64,000 bases of DNA from Pseudomonadales bacterium. GTDB lineage: Bacteria > Pseudomonadota > Gammaproteobacteria > Pseudomonadales > Azotimanducaceae. The DNA lies in contig WLWP01000001.1 of the NCBI GenBank assembly GCA_012103505.1, forward strand, positions 1,860,001 to 1,924,000. Reading direction: 5' to 3'. How positions within the stretch are numbered: position 1 is the stretch's first letter; each line of letters begins with the position of its first letter. Below, one piece after another: positions 17,880 to 26,206 of the stretch. The notes beneath the pieces were generated by a model, which was given only the letters and a program-made list of their open reading frames with translations, was not told the DNA's origin and searched no databases. Made by a program: the position numbers and the translations under genes.

Positions 17880-18572
17880 ATGGACGACTGGGTGCAGTTA
17901 GCAATCCAGAACAATCTAGATTGGTACCAAGAGGAGTGTGCTGCGCATGGAGTTAAGAACACACGCAGCACCACGACGTGGCATACGCTTGAGAAGATGC
18001 CACCCTTTCATTCAAATCTGATACACGATGGTGACGAGCTGCCAGCCGATATTGTTGCGGCCCTAGATCGATCGGTCCCACCTGGTTGGGGCATCAAAGA
18101 ACCCAGAGGTGTTCTCGATCTCACCGATCAGGGCTTTGATTTGTTGTTCGAGGCGAAGTGGTTCGTACGTGAACCACATGCTTTGACGAAGCCTGCAGCG
18201 AGCACCCCAGCCGGCGGTGCTCGATGGGTCCAAAGCGACGCAGAATTTGCAGACTGGATCGATAGTTGGGGTGAAACACCAGACGACGAAGTTGTCTTTC
18301 GAACTAGATTTTGGAACGCGCCACGTGTGCACTTTTTACAGACAGCTGAAAACGATGGCGGGCTCGCGTGCAACATAAGCCCTGCCTGCGTGGGGATCAC
18401 CAACCCTTGGGGTGATCCGCTGGCAATCAATCGATGCATACGAGCTATCATCGAACGTTTCCCAACTTATGCCATCGTAGGTTACGACCACATGCCTAAT
18501 ATCGACGCACTTGCGGACCTTAACTTTTACTCAACGGGTCCGCTGGCGATCTGGCTGAGATCTCCGCAATGA
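17880..18572 (+). CDS. GNAT-like protein, atypical N-terminus
   Basis: 230 residues. The C-terminal half resembles the acetyl-CoA fold of an uncharacterised GNAT-like group: FDLLFEAKWFVREP, then LACNISPACVGITNPWG in place of strand beta4-beta5, and FPTYAIVGYDHMPNIDAL..LNFYSTGPLAIW at the end. The N-terminal part (HTLEKMPPFHSNLI) matches the same group. The acceptor is unknown. It is a recognition by pattern, not by a strong motif. The stop overlaps the following dioxygenase start by ATGA, so the two proteins are probably made together. Confidence 0.6.
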   Translation: MDDWVQLAIQNNLDWYQEECAAHGVKNTRSTTTWHTLEKMPPFHSNLIHDGDELPADIVAALDRSVPPGWGIKEPRGVLDLTDQGFDLLFEAKWFVREPHALTKPAASTPAGGARWVQSDAEFADWIDSWGETPDDEVVFRTRFWNAPRVHFLQTAENDGGLACNISPACVGITNPWGDPLAINRCIRAIIERFPTYAIVGYDHMPNIDALADLNFYSTGPLAIWLRSPQ

Positions 18573-19606
18573 CCCGCGAAACTATCTGGGCCGATTCGGA
18601 ACCAGCAGACGGGCGTCTAAGCGGCGACCAAATTCGCAGCTGGCGTGAACGTGGATTTACCCTCGTACACGGCTTGCTCCCGAATAGCCTACTGCAGGAA
18701 GCGACCAGTGACGCCGAAGAGTACTTCCCCGCGCCTGGTAGCGATGAGGCTGAGGCGTTGACGAATTTCGGCTCAAACCAGAAATTTGTTTTCCCCGCAG
18801 ACTCCAGGGCATGCAATGCGATTACCTTGCACCCCCGCCTTTTACAATCAGTCACGGATCTGTTGGGCGTCGAGACTACTTTGCTGCGCCTTACGCAAAG
18901 CGACCTTTGGCCAAAGTATGGTCGCGCGGCCAGCGATAGAGACTACGACAACCATGACCAACGCATTCACTGTGACTACCCAAACCATTCTCTGACCCAT
19001 CCTCCTAGATGGGAGGAGCCGGACGCGGTCGAGATCATCATTTATTTATCGGACTTCGATGCGTGCGCCGGTTCGACTGCTGTAGTACCAAGAGAAGGTC
19101 TTGACGATCCCGCGTACCCCTGGCCGATCGTACAAACCCCGGGGGTGAACGGGCTGCCATATATTAACAACAAAGCAAACGCAGAAGCCTATCTCAAAAC
19201 AAACAAGCCAGAAGACGCACAATTCCGCGAGGAGCATCTCTACGCTAGAGAGGCCGTCGCGCGGTATCAGTTTGGTTCAGTACTGTTTTATCGCCATGAC
19301 ACTTGGCATCGGGGTACGCCGGTCAATCCTGGCACACTCCGCTTCGTGCACAACTTGACGTTTAAAAAAGCAACCAGCGAGCATGTCAACGTCCTACATC
19401 CGGGTTGGTCGTGGAGCATGTATCGAAGAGATCAGCTTTTGGAAAGGTTGATCGCCGAGGCGACCGTGGAGCAAAGGTCGGTGCTTGGCTTCCCTGCGCC
19501 TGGCAGTCCGTATTGGAACGCAGATACGATAGAGGCGGTTGCTAACCGCTATGCGGCCCACGGCATAGATATGAGTCCCTACGAAACTCGACTGATCTCA
19601 GACTGA
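18569..19606 (+). CDS. Phytanoyl-CoA dioxygenase (PhyH) family protein
   Basis: 345 residues. The Fe(II) facial triad is His134-x-Asp136 (IHCDYPNH) with distal His247 (DTWHRGTP); Arg258 in PGTLRF should bind the 2-oxoglutarate carboxylate. These enzymes hydroxylate a substrate with O2 and 2-oxoglutarate. The substrate is unknown; the PhyH family is very diverse. It is translationally coupled to the GNAT-like gene. Its last 9 bases overlap the 3' end of a second PhyH gene on the other strand, so the two dioxygenase genes are tail to tail. Confidence 0.9.
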   Translation: MTRETIWADSEPADGRLSGDQIRSWRERGFTLVHGLLPNSLLQEATSDAEEYFPAPGSDEAEALTNFGSNQKFVFPADSRACNAITLHPRLLQSVTDLLGVETTLLRLTQSDLWPKYGRAASDRDYDNHDQRIHCDYPNHSLTHPPRWEEPDAVEIIIYLSDFDACAGSTAVVPREGLDDPAYPWPIVQTPGVNGLPYINNKANAEAYLKTNKPEDAQFREEHLYAREAVARYQFGSVLFYRHDTWHRGTPVNPGTLRFVHNLTFKKATSEHVNVLHPGWSWSMYRRDQLLERLIAEATVEQRSVLGFPAPGSPYWNADTIEAVANRYAAHGIDMSPYETRLISD

Positions 19607-20554
19607 CAATCGTTGTACCTTAGCGAATTCCTCAGAATAAGCGCGATCCGCCGTATTTTGGAGTTCAGGCGACCAATCTCGCCACATGTCACCGCCTGCA
19701 TCTTGCGTGCGAAATACGTCTAGATCGTCGGTCCAAAAATCTGCTAGCACTGCTTGTCGAATTTGCGGGGAATAATTGTGTCCAGCCATGTGTGCTGTAC
19801 GGTGATGCCAGAAAACGACGTCACCCGCATTGCCATAACATTCAACCGCCTTAGTGTCTTCGTTGAGAGACCCTACTTCCGCCGAGTATTCTTCCGTATG
19901 GACGATGCCTTTATAGGTCGGCAGGTGGTCGTAGTACGGGATCCGAGGCTGGTCGTAGCGTAATTTGTACGTTGGATAGAGGCGCTCGTGAGAACGAGGC
20001 CAAACTTTGAAAGCACCACCGTCTACCGGACAATCTTCAATCAGACCAACTACCCCTAATTGAAACGGATGACCGTCCGTGTGACAGGCATCGGGCTCTC
20101 GCTCCTTGTCCCCATAGGGTAAGGTGTAATAAACGCCGCGAGCGCCCTCCGTGCCTTGGGCTGGATCAGTAGGACCGCCCGGCCAAACAGGTCCTCGACT
20201 CCCCATCGGTGTGCCGTTTACGACAGCCTGTCTAAGGGTACCGCCCACGAGCTGGTGGGCCATGGTACAAATACGCTTGCTATAGATGAGATCGATGACA
20301 GTTTGATCGACACCTAGTTGTCGATTTAGCCAGCGGTAGCCGTCCCGGAAAAAGACGCTATCCTGGCTTGTTTCATCGGTCGGGATGGGACCAACGTGGC
20401 TGGCAGCATCCTCACGCTTCAACGCACTACCTGCCGGTAACGCAGCCCACATCAAATCACGGACTTTGGCGCACAAATCAATATCCATCGCGCCGGGGAC
20501 CAACAAATATCCATTAGTCCGAAAGAACGATATCTGTTCATTGTTGAGAGGCAT
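19598..20554 (-). CDS. Phytanoyl-CoA dioxygenase (PhyH) family protein
   Basis: 318 residues from ATG 20554, which has AGGAGA at a good distance upstream; the longer frame to 20584 lacks support. Iron ligands are His158 and Asp160 (CHTDGHPFQ) and a distal His near residue 251-255 (FWHHRTAHMAGH), with Arg266 in PQIRQAVL. Motif spacing differs from the neighbour at 18569, so this is not a recent duplicate. An MFS gene lies 13 bases upstream on the same strand, and the pair may be transcribed together, which could link uptake with oxidation of one compound. Confidence 0.9.
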   Translation of the reverse strand: MPLNNEQISFFRTNGYLLVPGAMDIDLCAKVRDLMWAALPAGSALKREDAASHVGPIPTDETSQDSVFFRDGYRWLNRQLGVDQTVIDLIYSKRICTMAHQLVGGTLRQAVVNGTPMGSRGPVWPGGPTDPAQGTEGARGVYYTLPYGDKEREPDACHTDGHPFQLGVVGLIEDCPVDGGAFKVWPRSHERLYPTYKLRYDQPRIPYYDHLPTYKGIVHTEEYSAEVGSLNEDTKAVECYGNAGDVVFWHHRTAHMAGHNYSPQIRQAVLADFWTDDLDVFRTQDAGGDMWRDWSPELQNTADRAYSEEFAKVQRLSV

Positions 20555-20567
20555 TCGTCTAGATCTC

Positions 20568-21758
20568 CTAGGTCTGTTGCGCAAGCGTTGGTCGTCTAGT
20601 TAACCAGATCACTGCACCCAGCATCACCAGAAGTCCTGGCATCGCGCTGAGTAACAGCCAACTCCATCCTAGCGCATGCAAAACACTCCCCGCTAACAGC
20701 GAGGCAGTTGCCGAAGTAGAAAACACGGCAAAATCATTGGTCGCCTGAGCGCGAAATCGCTCCTCGGGGGCATAACTCTGGGTGAGCATAGTAGTGCCGG
20801 AAACAAACAAGAAGTTCCAACCGACACCAAGCAGCACCATGGACCCCCAATAGTGCATGTAGTGATGCCCTGCGAGGCCGATTCCGAGCGTGATGCCTAG
20901 ACAAGCCGTGCCTATCAACATCGTCCGTGCTAGTCCTAGCCGCCCAATCAGCCATGGCGTAAAAAGTGACGGCAGGTACATCGCGATTACGTGGGCGCGA
21001 ATCACTTCGGAGGTTTCTGTAATCGAGAATCCCACAGTCACGTTCATACTGATCGGCGTTGCAGTCATCACATAGGTCATGACACCTTGGCCAATCATAC
21101 CAGCGAGAACTGCTGTCAAAAACTTAGGCTGGCTGAGCAATTGGCCAACAGAGCGACCGCCGGTGCTCCCACTCTCGGAGCTGACGACCGAAGACTTGAT
21201 ACCAAGCATGAGAATCGCGGCAACCACATACAGAGCCATAACGATTTGGAAAATCTCCCCATAAGGCGTTTCAACACTCTGGCGAGCTGAGTAGCCGATA
21301 ATTTCGGGTGCGGCAAATGCGCCTAGGATCGAACCGATCAAGATAAAAGATACGGCATAACTGACGGTATCAGCATCGACACTTTCCGCAGCGGCGAAAC
21401 GGAATTGTTGACTAAAACCCAAACTTGATCCCATCAACGTTGTGCCCACGCAAAAAAGCCAAAACGTATTTGCAGCCAAGGCTTGCGATACTAAAAACGC
21501 ACCACAGAACGCGACCCCCGCACCAATCATGAATCCAAAACGACGGCCAATAGCCTGCATCGTTAGTGCAGCGGGTATGGTCGTCAGCGCGGTACCTACG
21601 ACCATCAACGCGACCGGGAGCGTGGCTAGACTAGGGTCGGGCGCGAGCGTGTGACCGATAATTCCACCGATTGTCACGAGCACCACTGTGCCCGATACAA
21701 ACACGGTTTGGCAGCCGAACAGAATCAGCACATTACGTTTGAGGAGCTGGCTGAGCAT
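20568..21758 (-). CDS. MFS transporter
   Basis: 396 residues with about 12 hydrophobic segments; the loop after helix 2 is ALTMQAIGRRFGFMIGAG, close to the MFS GxLxDRxGRR loop. It resembles sugar/drug permeases that are annotated only as MFS. The start is placed at the ATG 21758 (MLSQLLKRNVLILFG), where the first helix begins; the frame upstream to 21899 overlaps the divergent phosphotransferase gene and has low similarity to membrane protein sequence. It is followed by a PhyH dioxygenase in the same orientation. Confidence 0.83.
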   Translation of the reverse strand: MLSQLLKRNVLILFGCQTVFVSGTVVLVTIGGIIGHTLAPDPSLATLPVALMVVGTALTTIPAALTMQAIGRRFGFMIGAGVAFCGAFLVSQALAANTFWLFCVGTTLMGSSLGFSQQFRFAAAESVDADTVSYAVSFILIGSILGAFAAPEIIGYSARQSVETPYGEIFQIVMALYVVAAILMLGIKSSVVSSESGSTGGRSVGQLLSQPKFLTAVLAGMIGQGVMTYVMTATPISMNVTVGFSITETSEVIRAHVIAMYLPSLFTPWLIGRLGLARTMLIGTACLGITLGIGLAGHHYMHYWGSMVLLGVGWNFLFVSGTTMLTQSYAPEERFRAQATNDFAVFSTSATASLLAGSVLHALGWSWLLLSAMPGLLVMLGAVIWLTRRPTLAQQT

Positions 21759-21857
21759 GAATACGGCGCCCTTAAGGTGGGAGAATGCTGAAGAAGTGCA
21801 TTGACAGACTCTAGCGGAAACCGCCAAATTACCCAAAGGGAGTTTTTGAGGAAGATT

Positions 21858-22922
21858 GTGAGTACACATGACGAAAGCCTTGGACCAGAAGGCTATCAAG
21901 TAGATCGAGTTGAACAGTGGATCGACAGCAATGTCCAGAGCCTAACACCGCCATTTAAGTGGACAAGATTGGAAGGTGGTCACTCCAATCTGACTTATCA
22001 GATAGAGGATCAAAATGGCAACCTCGCGGTCATCCGCCGTCCACCACAAGGAGAGCTTTTACCTAAGGCTCACGACATGAGTCGGGAGTGGGCGCTAATT
22101 TCAGCCCTGGGACCGACAAACGTGCCGGTGCCTGCCGCATTAGGCTTCTGCGAAGATCCAGAAGTGACCGGGGCTTGGTTTTACGTGATGGGTCATGTTA
22201 ACGGCCATCCGCTGTATAGCTCAGACGATACGAACCTGTATGTGCCGGAGCCGGAACGTCAGAAAATGGCATTCCACTTCATGGATGTGTTGGCAGCGCT
22301 ACACGAAGTTGATCCTGATGAGGTCGGACTTGGTGAGCTAGGGAAGCGCGACAGCTACGTTGGGCGTCAGCTTAAAACCTGGTATCGAAGTTGGACCTCG
22401 TCTGTGGAACCGGCTGATTTCGATGATCCGCGCGCACACGAGTTGCAGGATTTTTTCCTCAAACACCTACCTGATCAGGGACCTATCAAGGTCGTGCATG
22501 GGGACTACGGACCACACAACATATTGGTAGGACCCGATTGCTACATTCACGCTGTCGTGGATTGGGAAATCTCTACACTCGGCGATCCGCTAGCAGATCT
22601 AGCATACGCCCTGAACCCCTGGCCTGATCCCACCGACCCAGAGCCGCCACTACCAGAAGCAGCGCTTGCACCAAAGGGCTTTCCGACTCGAACCGAACTT
22701 GCGGCAAGGTATGCCGAGAAGTCCGGACGTGATCTGTCCAATCTCGATTATTACATTGGTTTCAATCGCTGGAAGTCAGCAGCGATTATTCATGGCGTCT
22801 ACGCACGTTACTGTGCGGGGGCTAAGAGTACTGATGGCATCGACATGGAAGAAATGCGAGAACGCATTCCTCGAGGATTGGATCTCGCCGAACGTGCTGT
22901 CAGTCGACTGAGTTACAGCTAG
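21858..22922 (+). CDS. Aminoglycoside-phosphotransferase-fold kinase (APH/ACAD10-like)
   Basis: 354 residues from GTG 21858, which has GAGGA just upstream; a TTG at 21801 is an alternative in the same frame. The kinase-like fold shows the catalytic loop VHGDYGPHNILVG (Brenner motif HxDxxxxN) and the metal-binding DWE in VVDWEISTLGDPLADLAY. Members with the phrase LEGGHSNLTY are relatives of the ACAD10/11 kinase domain, implicated in 4-hydroxyacyl-CoA metabolism, which would fit the fatty-acid theme here. A resistance function is unlikely from context. Confidence 0.87.
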   Translation: MSTHDESLGPEGYQVDRVEQWIDSNVQSLTPPFKWTRLEGGHSNLTYQIEDQNGNLAVIRRPPQGELLPKAHDMSREWALISALGPTNVPVPAALGFCEDPEVTGAWFYVMGHVNGHPLYSSDDTNLYVPEPERQKMAFHFMDVLAALHEVDPDEVGLGELGKRDSYVGRQLKTWYRSWTSSVEPADFDDPRAHELQDFFLKHLPDQGPIKVVHGDYGPHNILVGPDCYIHAVVDWEISTLGDPLADLAYALNPWPDPTDPEPPLPEAALAPKGFPTRTELAARYAEKSGRDLSNLDYYIGFNRWKSAAIIHGVYARYCAGAKSTDGIDMEEMRERIPRGLDLAERAVSRLSYS

Positions 22923-22938
22923 CCGGGCATTGAACCTC

Positions 22939-22961
22939 TGCCCACGCAACCTGCGTGGGCA
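22939..22961. terminator. Bidirectional terminator hairpin
   Basis: A perfect 10-base inverted repeat TGCCCACGCA / TGCGTGGGCA with a 3-base loop lies exactly between two convergent genes ending at 22922 and 22969. The stem is GC-rich with 10 pairs. A U-tract is missing on both sides, so it may rely on a strong stem, or act as a transcription barrier or mRNA 3' end protector. Confidence 0.6.
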
Positions 22962-22968
22962 AACCGGC

Positions 22969-23310
22969 TTACGCGAACACCTCGCTATAGGCGTCCTCAT
23001 TGAAGCCAACTAACAGAGTCTTCCCAACCACTGCTGTTGGTGCGCGCAAGTTACCAGTTGTGCCGAGCATTGCAGTGACCGCATCATCACTCGCATTCTT
23101 ACCACCTTTGAACTCCACGACCTTCTTGCCTTTCATGGTCACAACGCGCGTGGCTTTATTAACTAGCTCACGAGCGTCATCCGCCTGCAATTTTTTGCTG
23201 GCTGAAACCTGTTCTTTGATTTCTACTTTGTTGGCTTCCAAAAACTTGGATGCTTTCTTACAGCCAGTTCAGCCACCTCGAAAATAGTACCAGTCAATAG
23301 TCTTAGCCAT
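22969..23310 (-). CDS. ArsC/Spx-like thioredoxin-fold selenoprotein (in-frame UGA at codon 14)
   Basis: 113 residues if the UGA at 23269-23271 is read as selenocysteine. The start is ATG 23310 with AAGGAAG 8-9 bases upstream. The protein begins MAKTIDWYYFRGG, then Sec14-Thr-Gly-Cys17, a UxxC redox site where ArsC/Spx relatives have CxxC or Cys. The rest fits that family: KKASKFLEANKVEI, the cis-Pro loop NLRAPT and the C-terminus LLVGFNEDAYSEVF, close to the VGYNED ending of Spx. A SECIS-like hairpin follows the UGA (separate entry). Without Sec insertion only an N-terminally cut frame of 90 codons from 23241 would be called, losing the active site. It is probably a thiol/selenol oxidoreductase; the partner is unknown. 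NUDIX gene 137 bases upstream on the same strand. Confidence 0.9.
23232..23271 (-). promoter_or_regulatory. UGA selenocysteine codon with bacterial SECIS-like hairpin
   Basis: On the minus strand, UGA is at 23271-23269. The inner stem UCCAA / UUGGA (23250-23246 with 23241-23237) closes a 4-base loop GUUU, and a second stem UGGCU / AGCCA (23266-23262 with 23236-23232) encloses it with an 11-base bulge on one side. The loop starts with GU, and its G lies 23 bases after the UGA, inside the 16-37 base window known for bacterial SECIS elements recognised by SelB. Structure was paired by eye. Confidence 0.75.
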
Positions 23311-23330
23311 CTGGCTTCTTCCTTAATCTT

Positions 23331-23357
23331 TTGTTCCGTTTGTTCCGTTTGTTCCCG
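23331..23357. repeat. Triple 9-base direct repeat upstream of the selenoprotein gene
   Basis: Three tandem units TTGTTCCGT, TTGTTCCGT, TTGTTCCCG (plus strand; ACGGAACAA on the coding strand) lie 21-47 bases upstream of the ATG at 23310. Next to them, 23356-23379 can pair as CGAGC/GCTCG with two further pairs. They sit in the 5' untranslated region or promoter. No function is known to me. Confidence 0.8.
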
Positions 23358-23446
23358 AGCTCCGATGTTCTGGTGCTCGAATACATAAATGATGCCGCAC
23401 TGACGCGAAATTCTGAAGTCTATTGTTGCTACTCGACAGATTTTGT

Positions 23447-24223
23447 TTAGTAGACCTCAATAGAGTTCTGGAATTCAAAACCATCTTTCGCCATAACCAG
23501 TCGATGACGCTCACCGCTAACATCGGCATTCCAGTCTTCGTAACCAGCATCACCGCTCCACATCGCAACGCGATTACCATCTTCTGCCTTAACGACCCGA
23601 GTCGAGTAGATCTTTGCTGCCTGACCTTCGAAGTGTTTAAGCACTTCTGACGCGGGGCTGTATCGCGATAGATGGTAGAGCGTCACCCATGTCGGCGGCA
23701 CGAGATCGATCTCACCCAAACGATGGCGTTCCAGCGCAGCCGCAGGTGTAATCCAAGCATGGTCTTTGATTTCACCATCATCGATGGTGATTTCATCGTG
23801 TGCATCGTTCGCGGGAGCGGCAAAAAACCAAGTAGCAAAGCGCTTTTGCGGACCCGGCGGTGGCGTCCAATGCGCAAACCAAACAAAGTCATTTGCACTA
23901 AGTTTGATCCCTGCCTCTTCCTCTGCCTCACGGGCTGCGGCGCTCCGCGCGGCAGCTTCTAGGGCATTGTCTTCGGTCGGCTCACCTGGACCGCTTGCAT
24001 GATCTCCCGCATCAATCTTACCCCCTGGAAAAACCCACATCCCCCCAAAGGTGATTTTAGAGTTCTTCTTGAGCATTAGAACTTCGACCCCATCATCGCC
24101 ATCCCTAAGGAGTACCACCGTAGCCGACGGGATGGGTGGCAATACCCCAGGCGCACTCTCATCGCGCCCTTCGATATTGCCGTACATATCATTCTTGTGC
24201 TGGTCACCTTCTTTCTGAGTCAT
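23447..24223 (-). CDS. NUDIX hydrolase, NUDT19-like
   Basis: 258 residues. The fold begins ATVVLLRDGDDGVEVLMLKK and FGGMWVFPGGKIDAGD. The Nudix box ends with the canonical REAEEEAGI, but an insertion separates the first glycine from this helix, as in the NUDT19/RP2 group of CoA or nucleotide-diphosphate hydrolases. These enzymes hydrolyse the pyrophosphate of CoA esters or related nucleotides using Mg. Context with thiolase upstream and acyl-CoA genes nearby makes CoA turnover the best guess. It could be co-transcribed with the selenoprotein gene downstream. Confidence 0.87.
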   Translation of the reverse strand: MTQKEGDQHKNDMYGNIEGRDESAPGVLPPIPSATVVLLRDGDDGVEVLMLKKNSKITFGGMWVFPGGKIDAGDHASGPGEPTEDNALEAAARSAAAREAEEEAGIKLSANDFVWFAHWTPPPGPQKRFATWFFAAPANDAHDEITIDDGEIKDHAWITPAAALERHRLGEIDLVPPTWVTLYHLSRYSPASEVLKHFEGQAAKIYSTRVVKAEDGNRVAMWSGDAGYEDWNADVSGERHRLVMAKDGFEFQNSIEVY

Positions 24224-24249
24224 TCCCCATCCTCACTTATATGTAACGC

Positions 24250-25446
24250 TTACAGTACCTCGAAGAGACCGGCAGCACCCATACCACCGCCTATGCACAT
24301 CGTACAAACCACGTACTTTGCCCCACGTCGCTTGCCTTCGATCAAAGCGTGGCCAACCATTCTTGAACCAGACATGCCATATGGGTGGCCAACAGATATC
24401 GCCCCGCCGTTGACATTCAAGAGCTCGTCTGGAATTCCGAGCTGATCACGGCAATACAAAACCTGCACAGCAAAAGCTTCGTTAAGTTCCCACAATCCAA
24501 TGTCATCAACGCTAAGCCCATTCTTTTCCAGAAGTTTCGGCACCGCAAATACCGGGCCAATACCCATTTCGTCCGGATTGGTACCCGCGACAGCGATACC
24601 ACGATAAGCACCCAAGGGCTGCAAGCCTTTCTTCTCAGCGACAGTCGCTTCCATCAAGACACAGGCAGATGCACCGTCCGATAACTGCGAGGCGTTACCT
24701 GCGGTCACATGCTTGCCTTCCTGGATCACCTGGCCACCAGAGAAGACTGGCTGTAAGCCCGCCAGGGACTCCGCTGTTGTACCCGGACGATTACCTTCGT
24801 CTTTATCAAGCGTGATTTCGTCTTCAGTGGTTTCGCCAGTTTCTTTGTTCTGGAATTTCATCACCGTCGTCATTGGCACAATTTCGTCCGCGAATTTGCC
24901 AGAAGCTTGCGCCTCAGCGGTCCGAGCCTGAGAATTCGCTGCTAATTGATCTTGCGCTTCGCGACTAACGTTGTAGCGTTCGCCGACGACTTCCGCGGTT
25001 TCAAGCATGGCCATATACAGTGCTGGCTTTTCTGCCAGAGCCCAGGGGCTTGGGATGCCAAACATATCGCCAGTTTGATTAAGGGAAATCGATTCAACGC
25101 CGCCACCGATGGCGATGTCCTGTCCATCGCTGATGATCTGCTTGGCCGCGATGCTGATCGCCATCATGCCTGAAGAACATTGTCGGTCGATCGTCTGCCC
25201 CGGAACACTGTCGGGAAGACCTGCTTCCAAGAGACTCTGTCGCGCAACATTCATATAGGCCGAACCCATTTGAATGGCAGAGCCCATGACGACATCTTCA
25301 ACCTCACCGGGTTCAATGCCAGCACGTGCAACCGCATGCTTTATGACGTGACCGCCCATCGCCTGGCTGCCCGTGTTGTTAAATGCACCTCTGTAGGCTT
25401 TGCCAATCGGTGTGCGTGCTGTTGATACGATGACCGCTTCTCTCAT
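24250..25446 (-). CDS. Thiolase family acetyl-CoA C-acyltransferase
   Basis: 398 residues, full thiolase length. Active-site Cys90 is in [10 protein letters not shown], the His in [14 protein letters not shown] and the second Cys in [16 protein letters not shown], in the usual order. The start [17 protein letters not shown] is canonical. It performs thiolytic cleavage of 3-ketoacyl-CoA or the reverse condensation; biosynthetic and degradative types cannot be separated here, although the catabolic setting favours beta-oxidation. Followed after 26 bases by the NUDIX gene on the same strand. Divergent from a nitroreductase gene. Confidence 0.93.
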   Translation of the reverse strand: MREAVIVSTARTPIGKAYRGAFNNTGSQAMGGHVIKHAVARAGIEPGEVEDVVMGSAIQMGSAYMNVARQSLLEAGLPDSVPGQTIDRQCSSGMMAISIAAKQIISDGQDIAIGGGVESISLNQTGDMFGIPSPWALAEKPALYMAMLETAEVVGERYNVSREAQDQLAANSQARTAEAQASGKFADEIVPMTTVMKFQNKETGETTEDEITLDKDEGNRPGTTAESLAGLQPVFSGGQVIQEGKHVTAGNASQLSDGASACVLMEATVAEKKGLQPLGAYRGIAVAGTNPDEMGIGPVFAVPKLLEKNGLSVDDIGLWELNEAFAVQVLYCRDQLGIPDELLNVNGGAISVGHPYGMSGSRMVGHALIEGKRRGAKYVVCTMCIGGGMGAAGLFEVL

Positions 25447-25552
25447 TTAGACCTTCCTCGAGTTGAAAATACTGTCAGCTGACTACTCTCAGTGACACAA
25501 AAAACGGCGCGCAGGGTAACATACGCGGTTTGAGTGATCACATAGGCACCCT

Positions 25553-26206
25553 ATGAACGTATCTGACGCAGTTGTTGCGCGAAAATCGATTCGAAGATTT
25601 TTAGACAAACCGGTGAGCGACGATCTAATTCGTGAGTTGTTAACCAAGGCCGCGCGAGCACCATCAGGAGGCAATCTACAACCATGGCGCGTGTATGTTA
25701 TTAACGGTGACACGACCACCCGGTTTCTAGACTTCTTGAAAACTTCTGAGATCCAAGACAGCGCAGAATATGCCGTCTACCCGCCGGATCTAAAATCCCC
25801 TTACCGCGACTCTCGCTTTAAAGTCGGTGAAGACATGTACGAGCTACTCGGCATACCGCGCGATGACAAACCGTCTCGCTACGCCCACCTAGCACGAAAT
25901 TTCGAATTTTTTGGAGCCCCGGCGGGCTTCTTTTGTTTTGTCGACCGCATAATGGGTCCACCACAGTGGTCCGACCTCGGCATGTTTTTGCAAACTTTTA
26001 TGTTGCTAGCCCAAGAGGCTGGGTTAGATACATGCGCCCAGGAAGCTTGGGCAAACAAAGCTCAAAGCACTGCGGCGTTCGTCAACGCACCTGAAGAACT
26101 GATGCTCTTCTGTGGGATGGCAATCGGGTACAAAGACCCCGAACAACCGGTAAACACCCTCGTATCGGATCGAGAACCGCTCGATGCATGGGTTACCTTT
26201 ACTTGA
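25553..26206 (+). CDS. Nitroreductase family FMN enzyme
   Basis: 217 residues. The FMN-binding N-terminus is VVARKSIRRFLDKPVSDD with the second phosphate contact in APSGGNLQPWRVYV, both typical. MFLQTFMLLAQEAGLDTCAQEAW is the dimer helix. Such enzymes reduce nitro groups, quinones or enones with NAD(P)H. Its final 19 bases overlap the start of the next gene, a polysaccharide deacetylase in the same direction. Motif and length are complete, so it is probably functional. Substrate not predictable. Confidence 0.9.
   Translation: MNVSDAVVARKSIRRFLDKPVSDDLIRELLTKAARAPSGGNLQPWRVYVINGDTTTRFLDFLKTSEIQDSAEYAVYPPDLKSPYRDSRFKVGEDMYELLGIPRDDKPSRYAHLARNFEFFGAPAGFFCFVDRIMGPPQWSDLGMFLQTFMLLAQEAGLDTCAQEAWANKAQSTAAFVNAPEELMLFCGMAIGYKDPEQPVNTLVSDREPLDAWVTFT

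Noticed and set aside
18569-20554. Tandem duplication of the two tail-to-tail PhyH genes
   Set aside because: Iron motif spacing and surrounding sequence differ too much for a recent duplication.
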